Origin: Aplysia californica
Taxonomy: Eukaryota > Mollusca > Gastropoda > Aplysiida > Aplysiidae
NCBI RefSeq assembly: GCF_000002075.1
Contig: NW_004797320.1
Coordinates: 915,940-979,939 of the forward strand
Reading direction: 5' to 3'
DNA: 64,000 bases
Positions 55,485 to 64,000 of the stretch are shown one piece after another; the first letter of the stretch is position 1; each line of letters begins with the position of its first letter. Under the pieces are notes generated by a model. The model was not told the origin of the DNA and ran no database searches. It saw nothing but the letters and a program-made list of their open reading frames with translations. The position numbers were made by a program, and so were the translations under genes.

Positions 55485-55485
<1 letters not shown>

Positions 55486-55659
55486 CTGCCCACAGACAAA
55501 ATTGTACGCTTTTAGTAGCCTAGGCTACAGTTGTAATGGAACGTTTGTTCACGACACAGAATTCTACAATTGTTCTGTTATCACAGTGTAGAATTTTGTG
55601 GTTTAGGGTGAACGCAAAATTTGTTGGCCTAGATATCTAGATCTAGGCTATAACGGTGA

Positions 55660-55850
55660 ACGCGCACCGGGTGAGAATAGCCAAAAGACTCGCCTGCACT
55701 ATTCTCACCCCGGGTGAGAATAGAGGTGGCCGGAAAATAAAGCTGGGCACTATTTCTCCGAACGTTCGGGAAAATAAAGCTAGGCTCTATTTCTCCGAAC
55801 GTTCGGAAAATAAAGCTGGACACTATTTCTCCGAACACTCTGAAATCTCA
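55660..55850. repeat. Palindrome cluster and 38-bp tandem repeat
   Basis: It begins with an inverted repeat whose arms are CTATTCTCACCC and GGGTGAGAATAG around one base (about 55699-55723). Three tandem units of about 38 bp follow, each with AAAATAAAGCT and CTATTTCTCCGAACGTTCGG (CCGAACGTTCGG is a perfect palindrome). Related units recur at 54875-55000 and 57185-57235. Confidence 0.75.
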
Positions 55851-56164
55851 TCCTTTCCCGCAAATTTAGGATATTATATAGATCTATAATTATAGTTTAG
55901 GCCTACCAAAGATTGTTCGTATACAATATTATTCAATATATGGTTCAAGCGGTCCAAAAAATGTCCGCAGTAAATACATTGTATTTATATAAAGAAATGC
56001 TACAATTCCAAACAGTTTTTCGCTACAAATTTGACGTGTTGCCTATGAAGGGTGCTGCTCTTAAACGTAATGTGTTGTGTTCACTCGTGTGCTGTCTAGA
56101 TCTAGATCTAGATCTACGGAGGGTTATTGATAAAGACACATAGAACTGGCATCTGCGTTTGTCA

Positions 56165-56405
56165 CTGCTGCGACCAATGTACTGACACTGACAAGCCCCT
56201 TAATGTGTTTGATTCCATAATTTACATGTAATATCCTGTACTTAAAAAAAAAAAAATTACGCACATTTAGGGTTAAAACAGCCAATCTTTCTTCGGACAG
56301 GTGGACACACGCCCTTATTTGTTAATGTTTGTTGTTGTTTTTGGGCTGTTCTAATTTTGATTTCTTTCAGTTGTGAAACCTTTCTTTTTCACATTTTTAC
56401 ACTCA
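56165..56405 (-). repeat. Dispersed repeat, partner of 32545-32960
   Basis: Read on the - strand it matches the segment in the BBS12 last intron, without that copy's internal extra sequence and with a T/A homopolymer in place of part of it. Class not recognised. Confidence 0.6.
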
Positions 56406-57245
56406 TTTAAAAATGTCTAGACTAGCTCTTGAAAATTGAAATAGATATAGACCCAAAAATTTGCTCGTGTGTGTGTGTGTGTGCATGTATGTGCGTGTGT
56501 GGGTGTGTCTGTGTGTGGTACTAAGTGGAGAGTGAGGAGTGTGTGTGTGTGTTTGTTTTTCGGGCTTTATTTCAGCCTTTATTCAGTAACAGTTCAAAGT
56601 ATAAAGAAATAGAAACACAGGATCCATTCACTCCAGGGCTCATGAGTCGTTCGTCTCTTTCAGTTTCACTCATTCATTCAATTCCCGTGTTCTCTCCCGC
56701 GGCTCATCCCTGTCCACATGACTTTCATACCTCACCCCCTCTCTCCAGGCACACACAAAGAAAATCTCACTCATTCCATTGCACCCTGCGAACCATGGAC
56801 AATAATATAGGCAAAACACTGCCTGAGCTGCATTCCTTTCGTTCGCGAGCTGTGGACCAGGCCAGGGGGGTCGGTGTCATCGTCTTGTAGTTGCTGTCGC
56901 CTGTGGATACACTCGCACATTCTTCCTTTCACCCCCTCTTTCACTCACACTGTCTCTCCATCCACAGCTCAGCTCGTCACACGTTCAAAAGTTGCCCACT
57001 GGTCATGTTTAGTTAGTGTGTGTACATGTGCATGATGGTGGTGGGTGTGTGGTGGGTGTTACTGAAGGTTGTCTGTAGGCGGGCTTGCCATGCAGTGTTC
57101 CTTCCCAGACCAGAGAGAGGCAGAATGAAAGTTGGCGCCGAACTCTCGCAATAAATAGGCAAAAAATCACGAGACCGGAAGCAGGAAACCGTTCGGAAAA
57201 ATAAAGATCGGCACTATTTCTCCGAACGTTCGGCAAGCTCCCCTG
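56406..57245. other. Unassigned region with GT-rich microsatellite
   Basis: It contains GT-rich runs near 56466-56560 and a copy of the CCGAACGTTCGG unit at 57185-57235. The 121-codon open frame at 56525-56890 has biased, low-complexity composition and no recognised motif, so I do not call it a gene. Confidence 0.45.
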
Positions 57246-57398
57246 AAACCCCCCATCTCTTGACTTTATTCTTTAACGAACGAAACTACAAAATCGCCCG
57301 ACAGATCTAGATCTAGACTCTATTGACTAGATCTACATGCTATGATGGTGATTTTAATTGTAGTTACGTTCCTTTAAGTCAAGAGTAGGGGGGTTTCA
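57246..57398. mobile_element. Small foldback MITE, about 150 bp
   Basis: Inverted arms (CCCCCCATCTCTTGACTTTA at the left; TTAAGTCAAGAGTAGGGGGG at the right) enclose a CTAGATCT-containing centre. The arm sequence TTTAACGAACGAAACTACAA links it to the 53358-54885 family. Confidence 0.6.
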
Positions 57399-57520
57399 CT
57401 AGTTTCAGGGGGCTTGCCCCCCTGACCAAATAAAAATAGAAGGGAGGGGGGGGGAGGGGTTGAATCTTACCATAATTTGATGTTTTGCAGTTAGGTTGCA
57501 TCTCTGTTTTTTGTTGCCTA
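57399..57520 (+). mobile_element. Left part of a long-inverted-repeat family copy
   Basis: It has GGGGGCTTGCCCCCCTGACC, ATTTGATGTTTTGCAGTTAG and GTTGCAT as in the 53358 arm, then stops at GTTGCCTA, where the 3.1-kb element begins. The continuation is at 60638-60740. Confidence 0.7.
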
Positions 57521-58160
57521 TCGAAGTGACTATTCGGACTCAAGTCCGAATATATTTAAAAAATGTTATTCGGACTCTGATTCTTGTCCAGCATGACATC
57601 ACTTCCGACTTCCTGTGACTCGTGACTCCGGCTTCCTGTCCTGCCTCACTCGTGACTCGCCTCAGGCTGGGTAGAGACTGGGATCACTTCGGGCAAAATG
57701 GCGTTTGTGCAGGAGCCGAGTTTTTATTTTTTATGATGAATTTGAGGCCAGCCTGAAAAGTTATAGCGCTTCTAATAATGTGTTTATTTGTCAAGATTGA
57801 GGTAATCAGAAGCAATTAAAGATGGCTCGTTAGCGTGTGTCGGGGTCGGAAGGGCGGCCTGCACGCGTGTGGCTTTGTGTCCGTATCGGGGAGGGGGGGC
57901 TCTATCGGTCCGGGCGTTGAACGTCGCATGCGCATCAGTCTTTTTTCCCCCAGCAACTGATCATTATTACAATAATAAACTAGAGTAATCGTACCGGGTC
58001 GGGCAGCACGTTTTTTTTTAGCTGTCGGGCACTGGAGTACAAAAAGATCGTTTAAAACTTTGTTTTTAAATCTAGCCTCAAAAGAGTGGCACACAAACCT
58101 AAAGCAACCTCCCCTACTTTCGTTGAAACAACAGATACGGCGATATTTTGCTAAAAATAG

Positions 58161-58400
58161 GGCGCTTTTTCGGTAGTTCCCACCCTGCAATTGTTATTCA
58201 CGGGTTTTGGCCCCAAGAGTAGGGGGGATTTCTAACAAAATAGGAAGGGGGGTTTCAGGGGGGCATGCATTTTACCACAATTTAATGTTTTGCTGTTGTT
58301 AGGTTTGATATCTTAGCTCACCGCGAATCAAACGTATAGATCTAGATCTAGAAGTAGGTCAGGCTCAAATAAGGGGGTTGGGAACTACCGAATAACCACA
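58161..58400. mobile_element. MITE, 240 bp, with 8-bp target duplication (copy 2)
   Basis: The same family as 2013-2253: left end GGCGCTTTTTCGGTAG and matching interior including GCTCACCGCGAATC. The flanks are AAAAATAG at 58153-58160 and 58401-58408. The right terminus is slightly degraded (CCGAATAACCACA). An internal stretch has been lost beside GGTTTCAGGGGGGCATGC. Confidence 0.85.
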
Positions 58401-59539
58401 AAAAATAGTCCTTAAGACAGCTTTTTCTTCATCAACTGAGCAAAACAGCGTGAAGCTCTTTCCACGGTAGAGTTAACATTATTTGTGGATGAAGGAGCCT
58501 GTGGCCTAGATTCTGAAAGCTGGAGAGTTATTTGCATATGAGGCCCCATCAAGGATGAAAGAGAATTTGCAGGTCAGCCTCGCCGTTTTTGCCCAAAGGG
58601 GGGTTGCCCGGATTGTAACATAAAATCCGTAGTTTCTCATCCTTCGGGCACATAAGGTAATATAGTGCCAATGGTTATATAATAAAGAATCAAGAATTTG
58701 TGCCTAATTTAAATAATAGTAGAGTTAGATACAGCATATATTAGCTCAGTCAGACACCAGGGTAGTAAAGTCAGATACCAGCGTGTAATACAGTCGAATA
58801 TCAGAGTAGCAGAGTCAGATACCAGTGTAGTTGAGTGAGCCAGATGCCAGTGTAGTAGAGTCAGATACCACGTAGTAGAGTGGGTCAGATACATACTCAT
58901 TAATATAGCTATAAATGGTGAAAACCACTTTAGACAAACTATCAATGTGTCCAAGTGTTGATAAGAAGCATTAAAAATCATGTTATTAAGCTTGCAAAGA
59001 AACAAATGTGATAATAATTGAAAATGACCGAATGTCAAAATACTGCCCGAATCCATGAGAAAACAAAAAAAATGTGTCCGAACTCGTAAATAAATCGGGC
59101 GTCACTTTTGCACCCAGTAAGGGCCTCAAACATGAGAACAAGCTGAAACAGGTCATTCCTGGGGTCATCCAATCTCAGGACTTCCTGTAGCTGGTTTCGG
59201 TTTGTCTCTAGGGCAAGGCAGATAGGAGATATAAAGCTTTAAAGTCGACGTGCCTGTTTTCGTCCTTATTTTGACCGAACCGGTAATTTTACTCTAGTCT
59301 TGACGTAGATCTACGTAATGAATTATGCGCTGGTCTATGGAATCAAAAGTTGCCGTATGCTCGGCTCTACACAGCAACACAACTTTTTCTTGGTGGTAAA
59401 CAATCGAGATGACACAGGCTTGTCTATTTGAACGAATCTGTCTTTTTTTTTTATACAGCTCATAATATGAGAATGAATACAGGAACGCTGTGAATCTATT
59501 TACAAATTGGTGTGATAACCACTTCCTTTTATACTAAAC

Positions 59540-60368
59540 GTAAAAAAGACAAAGGAATTAATAATAGACTTTAGAGTAAAAAAAGACCAATCAATTGCAA
59601 CCACTATTTATTAAAGATGAAGAGGTGGAGGTGGTAAGCTCTTACGTATCTTGGTGTAACAATCGACCACAAACTTGACTGGCATCCCCACGCTGCTCTT
59701 GTGCATAAAAAAGTAAGAATGTTTCTCTTAAGGAAATTAAGAAGTTTCCGTGTTGACAATAAGATTATGTCCCTTTTTTACCATTCTATGATTGAAAGTG
59801 TGCTATTATTTTGTATTTTTGGGGGTGGGAATTGTAAGGTGAAAGATAAAGAAAAATTTGACAGAACCATTAAGAGAAAGCCAGCAAGATCTCTGGATAT
59901 GATTTTATAAGAATGGATGAAATGTATAACACCACACAAGATAAAAAGCATTATAAACGACCCATCACACCCCTTTTCCACACAAATTGTAAGATCATGC
60001 AGCGGCAGATATCATGTACCTCCAAAAGCAAAGAAAGAAAGATATAAAAGAAGTTTTTTACCATCTAGCATTATTAATATTATATAAGGCTTTTGTCAGA
60101 ATGAGCATAGATGTGTGTTGTTCTGAGAGTATGTATCTGTATATAGCTCCAAAGGTCTAGTATTTAAATTCCTGCATGTGGTTGAATGATGCATTTGATG
60201 TAAATGTACATTTTGCCAGCTATACTTCTCCTTTCATATTGAATTTTAATGAGAGTAATATATATGATTAAAATTTTTTGTGTGTATACCTGCATGTGTT
60301 TTTACGGTCCTGTACAGCCAAGGAAAATTTCCCTCTGGGATAATAAAGTACTATCTTATCTTATAATA
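59540..60368 (+). mobile_element. LINE 3' fragment, reverse-transcriptase end (CR1/L2-like)
   Basis: Frames encode KTKELIIDFRVKKDQ, then YLGVTIDHKLDWHP, RKLRSFRVDNKIMSLFYHSM and a C-terminal RYHVPPKAKKERYKRSFLPS, the typical end of CR1/L2/Rex-like LINE reverse transcriptases. At least two frame changes interrupt it. The element ends in AATAAAGTACTATCTTATC and a TATCTTAT-type terminal repeat. A second copy with the same end lies at 62141-62825 on the opposite strand. Confidence 0.75.
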
Positions 60369-60637
60369 TACAAGTGCCAGGTGGTCTGTTAATCTTCAAT
60401 TTTACCTTTTTTAACGACAAAGAAAGTGGGAAACGTGGGGGGGGGGGGGGGGGGGCGTATCAATGAGGTGGCGGGCATTGGATCGGCTGATAAGGTGTGG
60501 AGGAAACTAAAAGGTGGCGGAAAATTGGAAGCACTGAACGTTAGATATATAGAAGGAAGACACTTCCTTTTTTCCGGACCCGAGTCCGAATAACATTTTT
60601 TCATATTCGGACGAATTCGGACTCGAGTCGTTGCCTA

Positions 60638-60740
60638 CTTGGTCATCAAGACTTCTGGATTTCTTCTCTGGATCCTGGACTTAAACGAATGGAACTAGAT
60701 CTAGATCTAGATCTAGATTTAGAATCTACAAGATCACCGA
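60638..60740 (+). mobile_element. Right part of the interrupted long-inverted-repeat copy
   Basis: It contains AAGACTTCTGGATTTCTTCT, CTCTGGATCCTGGACTT and AACGAATGGAACTAGATC, then CTAGAT hexamers and ACAAGATCACC, continuing the copy broken at 57520. Confidence 0.7.
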
Positions 60741-61970
60741 TGTCTAACTAAAAAGGATAAATATAACAAATCTAGAGTCTAGATTAAAGCTCTTGTTCAA
60801 GTGCAAACAATCAGCCTAAGACGATCCAAATTTCTTTTATTATTGTCTATTATAGTCTATTATAATAATAGACTAGCTGGGCCCCCTTTCGATGAAAGGA
60901 ATGGTCAGTGCATTAACATCTACTGAATATCATTGGTCTACTATAATATTTACACTCTACTGGAATGGAGTAATGCATCTTGAGAGAAAAGTGGCACGTG
61001 TGTTTCCAAATTGCCAAATATATAAAGATGAATAGATTGATTCTGTATTCCGCTTTCGTGGTTGTACAGAAGCGTGTTGATTGTTCCCAGTAGCAAGAAA
61101 AAGAATTTGACAAAGGAGTTCAGAAAAAGTGATGATGGGCTACAAACGAAAGGATCACAGTCGAATTTAGCACCAAGTAAAAAAAGAAAACATGAGGCTA
61201 GATCTGAGTCGCACACTTAAAATAGTGCTCAGTATTGCGCGACAATGCGCAATAGTATCGAACGGAAAATAAACAAACCTGGCGGATTTTCTAAAATTAC
61301 AGAGGCAGTAGCGTCGTCCCGCAAAAGCGATCGGCGAAATAAAGAAATTTAGCTTTTTGCAGCAAAACTGTCTCAAAACTGAAAAAACGAAGGGGGCCAT
61401 GATCTGGAGAATATTTTAAAGAATCTTTTGACGAAAACCACATGTCGATCGATGCAGCCATTAAAAATCCTGTTGAATAGCAAAATTCGGCCACCACAAA
61501 TAGATAATAGAATCTAGAATGTAGGTGGTTCGAACGTAACAGGCTGCAGCATCTGTAAGAGATGACCGCCTCCAGATGGCTCCGGACGGCTATTAGTAGG
61601 ACTTGAGAGGAGTTCCGCCGTGGGCCACACTTACTGTGAAGTGTGACAAGGTTCACTGAGCAAACTACCTAACATCTGTGTTTGTTGCCATTTTTCTGTC
61701 CTGTTAGTTGGGTCCGTCTGTAAAAGTTTCAATCGCGCCTTCGTATCACTATTTATGACTTTGGTGTGTGAGTTCCGCATGTGTCGGGGACCGTCTGTAG
61801 ACTGGGTCATGCATGCTGCTTAAAGTGTCTTTCGGAATCTATTGGTTGGGGGGGGTTAGACACACTTGGACTAGGAGTGCATGACGTGATACTTCAGGGT
61901 AAAAAAAAAAATAATGATAAAACAAACACACATACACACACACACACACACACAGAGGGCATATAGGCCT

Positions 61971-62003
<33 letters not shown>

Positions 62004-62140
62004 TTCTGGTCACCCCAGGAAAATTTTTAAGTCAGCTTGGCAGTCATCTTGTTGATTTGCTGTTGATCCCGATTTTTTTCACCAGTTCCGATTTTTTCGC
62101 CTTGAGGTCCTGGCTTTGAGATTTCATAGAATGGCGGGTA
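60741..62140. other. Unassigned region with microsatellites
   Basis: A small palindromic stretch of TCTATTATA words lies near 60838-60880. An AC run (61925-61954) and a TA run (61970-62004) lie near the end. A segment at 61608-61655 resembles the interior of the 53358 element near 53797-53840. No gene was recognised. Confidence 0.45.
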
Positions 62141-62825
62141 TAAGATAAGATAAGATACATCTTTATTGTCCAGATCCTGGCACATTGGTTTGGTGTTCCA
62201 CCACGAGTACACACACACCCACGCACACACACACATACACACACACAAACACACACACGTACACACGTGCACACACATGCACACACAAGTAGGCTTACAA
62301 TCGCATGCATAATATAAATGAGCAGCAATATAAACAATAATAATCGTAAGCTAGATACACACTCAATGTTATTTTGATGCATGCTCTAAGGTCGTTAGTA
62401 TACTTATACAAGATGGTTAAGATGGAAGCTTTTTGATAGATGATGGTAAAAATGACCTTCTGTATCTTTCTTTGTTAGATCAGAAGCATGGGTCTTTTAC
62501 TTCTGACTGATGTTTTTATTTGAGGGATGTTTGTTGTCTAAAAAGATGGAATTAATTTTCTTAATGCAAGCTGTTATGTACAATTCATCCAAGTAGGGGA
62601 ATGAAGATGTTGAAATTTTACATGCTTTCCGTATTAGTCGATTTAATTTTTCTTTATCTTGTTGTCTTGTGTTCCCGGCCCATGCTGCTATACAAAAATT
62701 GATCATACTTTCTATGGTTGAATGGTAGAACATGGACAGCAATGTTTTATCAACTTTAAAATACTTTAGCTTCCTTAGAAAAAATAGTCTTATATATTTG
62801 ACCGAATTTTGAAGAAAGTAAAACA
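62141..62825 (-). mobile_element. LINE 3' fragment, second copy (CR1/L2-like)
   Basis: On the - strand it encodes RKLKYFKVDKTLLSMFYHST, IESMINFCIAAWAGN and DKEKLNRLIRKACKIS without interruption for more than 80 codons. Its 3' end is AATAAAGATGTATCTTATC. A CA microsatellite (62211-62287) lies in the 3' region. It is less decayed than the copy at 59540 over the shared part. Confidence 0.8.
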
Positions 62826-62829
62826 GTTT

Positions 62830-63194
62830 TTAATCATCATTTTTACCTTCATTGGTAGCATCTTCACCATCTGTGGAGATTGCTTGATGTAAAAGGGAAA
62901 CAGTATTCAGCTGTTTGAGCAATCTTGAGCAAGCTGTCTCTGCAGTTGGAACTATTTTATCAGGCCGGACACTTAATTGAGAATTACCCGTATTACCTGT
63001 TTTGGGCAACAACGTCATTGCACACCGGACAGGTCCATAAGTGCTCAGTTCCTCCCAGCACCAAAGCCCGCAAGGTATCCATACTGACTGTTCCAGTGGC
63101 TGTCTGGTAATTGCGACGTCTTTCCTTTCCAGGTAATCGTTCTTTTCTTCCTTCTCCCCTCTCTATCCCCATTTCCCGCATCCTGATGATTGCG
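62830..63194 (-). CDS. Unidentified coding-like segment antisense to the C1GALT1 5' region
   Basis: I do not recognise this protein. On the - strand an open stretch begins after an acceptor-like CCATTCTCAG near 63195. It encodes basic sequence (REMGIERGEGRKERLPGKER), then GTEHLWTCPVCNDVV with a CxxC pair, and reaches a donor-like CAG/GTAATA near 62998. A second frame of 62 codons overlaps it and continues to 62830 with SRLLKQLNTVSLLHQAIS and a donor-like AAG/GTAAAA near 62850. Composition is protein-like and not repeat-like. It may be one or two exons of a host gene, a retrocopy, or a segment with one frame change. Confidence 0.35.
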
Positions 63195-63284
63195 TAACTG
63201 AGAATGGTTTTTTTGTATTACAAACTAAAACAAGGCTTTTTCTTTTTTCATTTTTTTTTTTTCAGAGAAACTTCTTGAGGAACA

Positions 63285-64000
63285 ATGCCCTTCCCTGCAG
63301 GTAGTTTTGGAAAAGCTCACATCAGCACTTTTGCTGTGGGTATTCTGTTTGGCCTGTCGGTGTCGTATTTGATCAAATTTTCAGAGAAATCGATTTACTT
63401 TACACCTGCCAGTTTTATTCCTGACAGTCCTCACAGCCATGGGGAGAATGATGACCTCAAAGGCCCAGAAAACTTTGTCAGCTGGACAGATGCTCATTCT
63501 CACAGTCACACTCGTAAGTTATTCTGTTACTCTGCCTTGAATGGCTCCCTTACGGGGTCTCACAGTGTGTTACTGTGCTAATATATGATTCTTAAATTCT
63601 ATCTCTTGTCTTTCTGATTATTATTGGGGCTTATTAAGTTGTCACAATTAGGGGGTTTTTGGTTGTTGTTGTTTCGCTTTGTTATTACCTCGTGGGTAGT
63701 TCTGGTGTGGTTTGCTCCTTCTTTCCTGTCAAACATCTATTCTCCTTATCTCTCTTCCTTCTTTTTTTTCCATGTTTGTTAGGCTCTTGTAACACCTTTA
63801 ATATTCAGTACTTATATTGTGTGCCAAGTGCTGTAAAGATCTTACTAAAACTGAACTAAAAACACGTAACCTCTTGAAATGTATGAATTGTTTGTGCTTT
63901 TCCTTCAAAGTTGTTTCATTCACACATTGTATTTAAAGATTTTTCTGTTCCCTGCTGTTTTTCAGATGAGAACAACTCGGTGGCAAAGCAGCTTGAACGT
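63285..64000 (+). CDS. C1GALT1: C1GALT1-like core 1 beta-1,3-galactosyltransferase (5' part)
   Basis: The enzyme adds galactose to GalNAc-Ser/Thr in the Golgi to make the core 1 O-glycan (T antigen). The first coding exon (acceptor at 63265, ATG at 63285, donor after 63513) encodes a short cytosolic tail, a signal anchor (about residues 13-31, ISTFAVGILFGLSVSYLI) and a stem with FIPDSPHSHGENDDLKGPEN and SWTDAHSHSHTHENNS. The second exon starts at 63966 and reads ENNSVAKQLER to the window edge, where C1GALT1 proteins have DENTDIAENLYQKVR. The His-rich stem and this junction support the call. The catalytic domain lies beyond the window, so another member of the family is possible. An untranslated 5' exon probably lies upstream. 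Confidence 0.75.
63690..63865 (+). repeat. SINE tail-family copy in C1GALT1 intron
   Basis: It carries CTGGTGTGGTTTGCTCCTTC, CTCTTGTAACACCTTTAATA and a 3' end AGTGCTGTAAAGATCTTAC followed by TAAAACTGAACTAAAAAC. It is 5'-truncated and in sense orientation. Confidence 0.75.

Larger units (their letters stand above)
57521..60629. mobile_element. 3.1-kb TIR element with 8-bp target duplication
   Basis: The 8-mer GTTGCCTA flanks the element at 57513-57520 and 60630-60637, and the host repeat resumes correctly on either side. The termini are imperfect inverted repeats of about 55 bp rich in the words ATTCGGACT and AGTCCGAAT, both ending inward with ATGTTATTCGGACTC. An 8-bp duplication suggests the hAT superfamily or a relative, but no hAT transposase was recognised. 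A coding-like stretch on the - strand near 59030-59220 is unidentified. Nested within are the second 240-bp MITE (58161-58400) and a LINE fragment (about 59540-60368). Confidence 0.7.

Noticed and set aside
56525-56890. 121-codon + strand frame as a gene
   Set aside because: Low-complexity, Ser/His/Pro-rich composition beside a GT microsatellite, with no motif or splice context.
1-64000. LTR retroelements, Polintons or other capsid-bearing elements
   Set aside because: No paired LTRs, gag/pol/env-like or capsid-like segments were recognised in the window.

Overview
The window looks like nuclear DNA of a lophotrochozoan animal, most likely a gastropod mollusc. The reasons are spliced metazoan genes with many short exons and 0.5-4 kb introns, dense short DNA transposons and tRNA-derived SINEs, and frequent short runs of the hexamer CTAGAT. 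The taxon is an inference; no ribosomal or mitochondrial marker is present. An assembly gap lies at 52520-53357.

Three protein-coding genes are well supported. (1) PUF60, the poly(U)-binding splicing factor of the U2AF/SF3b stage of splicing, is complete on the + strand in 13 coding exons (1413-26176, 615 residues). (2) A BBS12-like chaperonin (BBSome-assembly factor) lies on the - strand in nine recognised exons (48131 down to 30784). Its first exon was not found. One exon of 2.2 kb adds a very long Ser/Asp/Glu-rich insert. (3) The 5' end of a core 1 beta-1,3-galactosyltransferase (C1GALT1-like) begins on the + strand at 63285 and runs off the window. A small unrecognised coding-like segment lies antisense just upstream of it (62830-63194, -). 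PUF60 and BBS12 converge tail to tail across about 4 kb of repeats (26.5-30.7 kb). BBS12 and C1GALT1 diverge across about 15 kb of almost pure mobile-element debris (48-63 kb).

The rest is mostly mobile DNA, and several elements can be defined by their ends. A 240-bp MITE occurs twice with intact 8-bp target duplications. A degenerate Merlin-like transposase lies beside one copy. TTAA-flanked piggyBac-type MITEs fall into three families. TA-flanked pogo/Tigger-type elements occur in several copies, with a CENP-B-like helix-turn-helix relic. Two LINE 3' ends share the same terminal repeat. A gastropod-type SINE tail family has at least eight copies. A 3.1-kb element with an 8-bp duplication (57521-60629) is inserted into a long-inverted-repeat family. 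Several nested insertions give relative ages. No LTR retroelement, Polinton, CRISPR array or genuine tRNA/rRNA gene was seen.

The structures least explained by standard annotation are: about 20 copies of a short dyad motif (core TCATAA-CNA-TTATGA) spread over 3 kb of PUF60 intron 6, including a roughly 560-bp tandem duplication; a duplicated pseudo-exon-like segment in PUF60 intron 2; the large insert in BBS12; and repeated palindromes in the 54.8-57.3 kb region.
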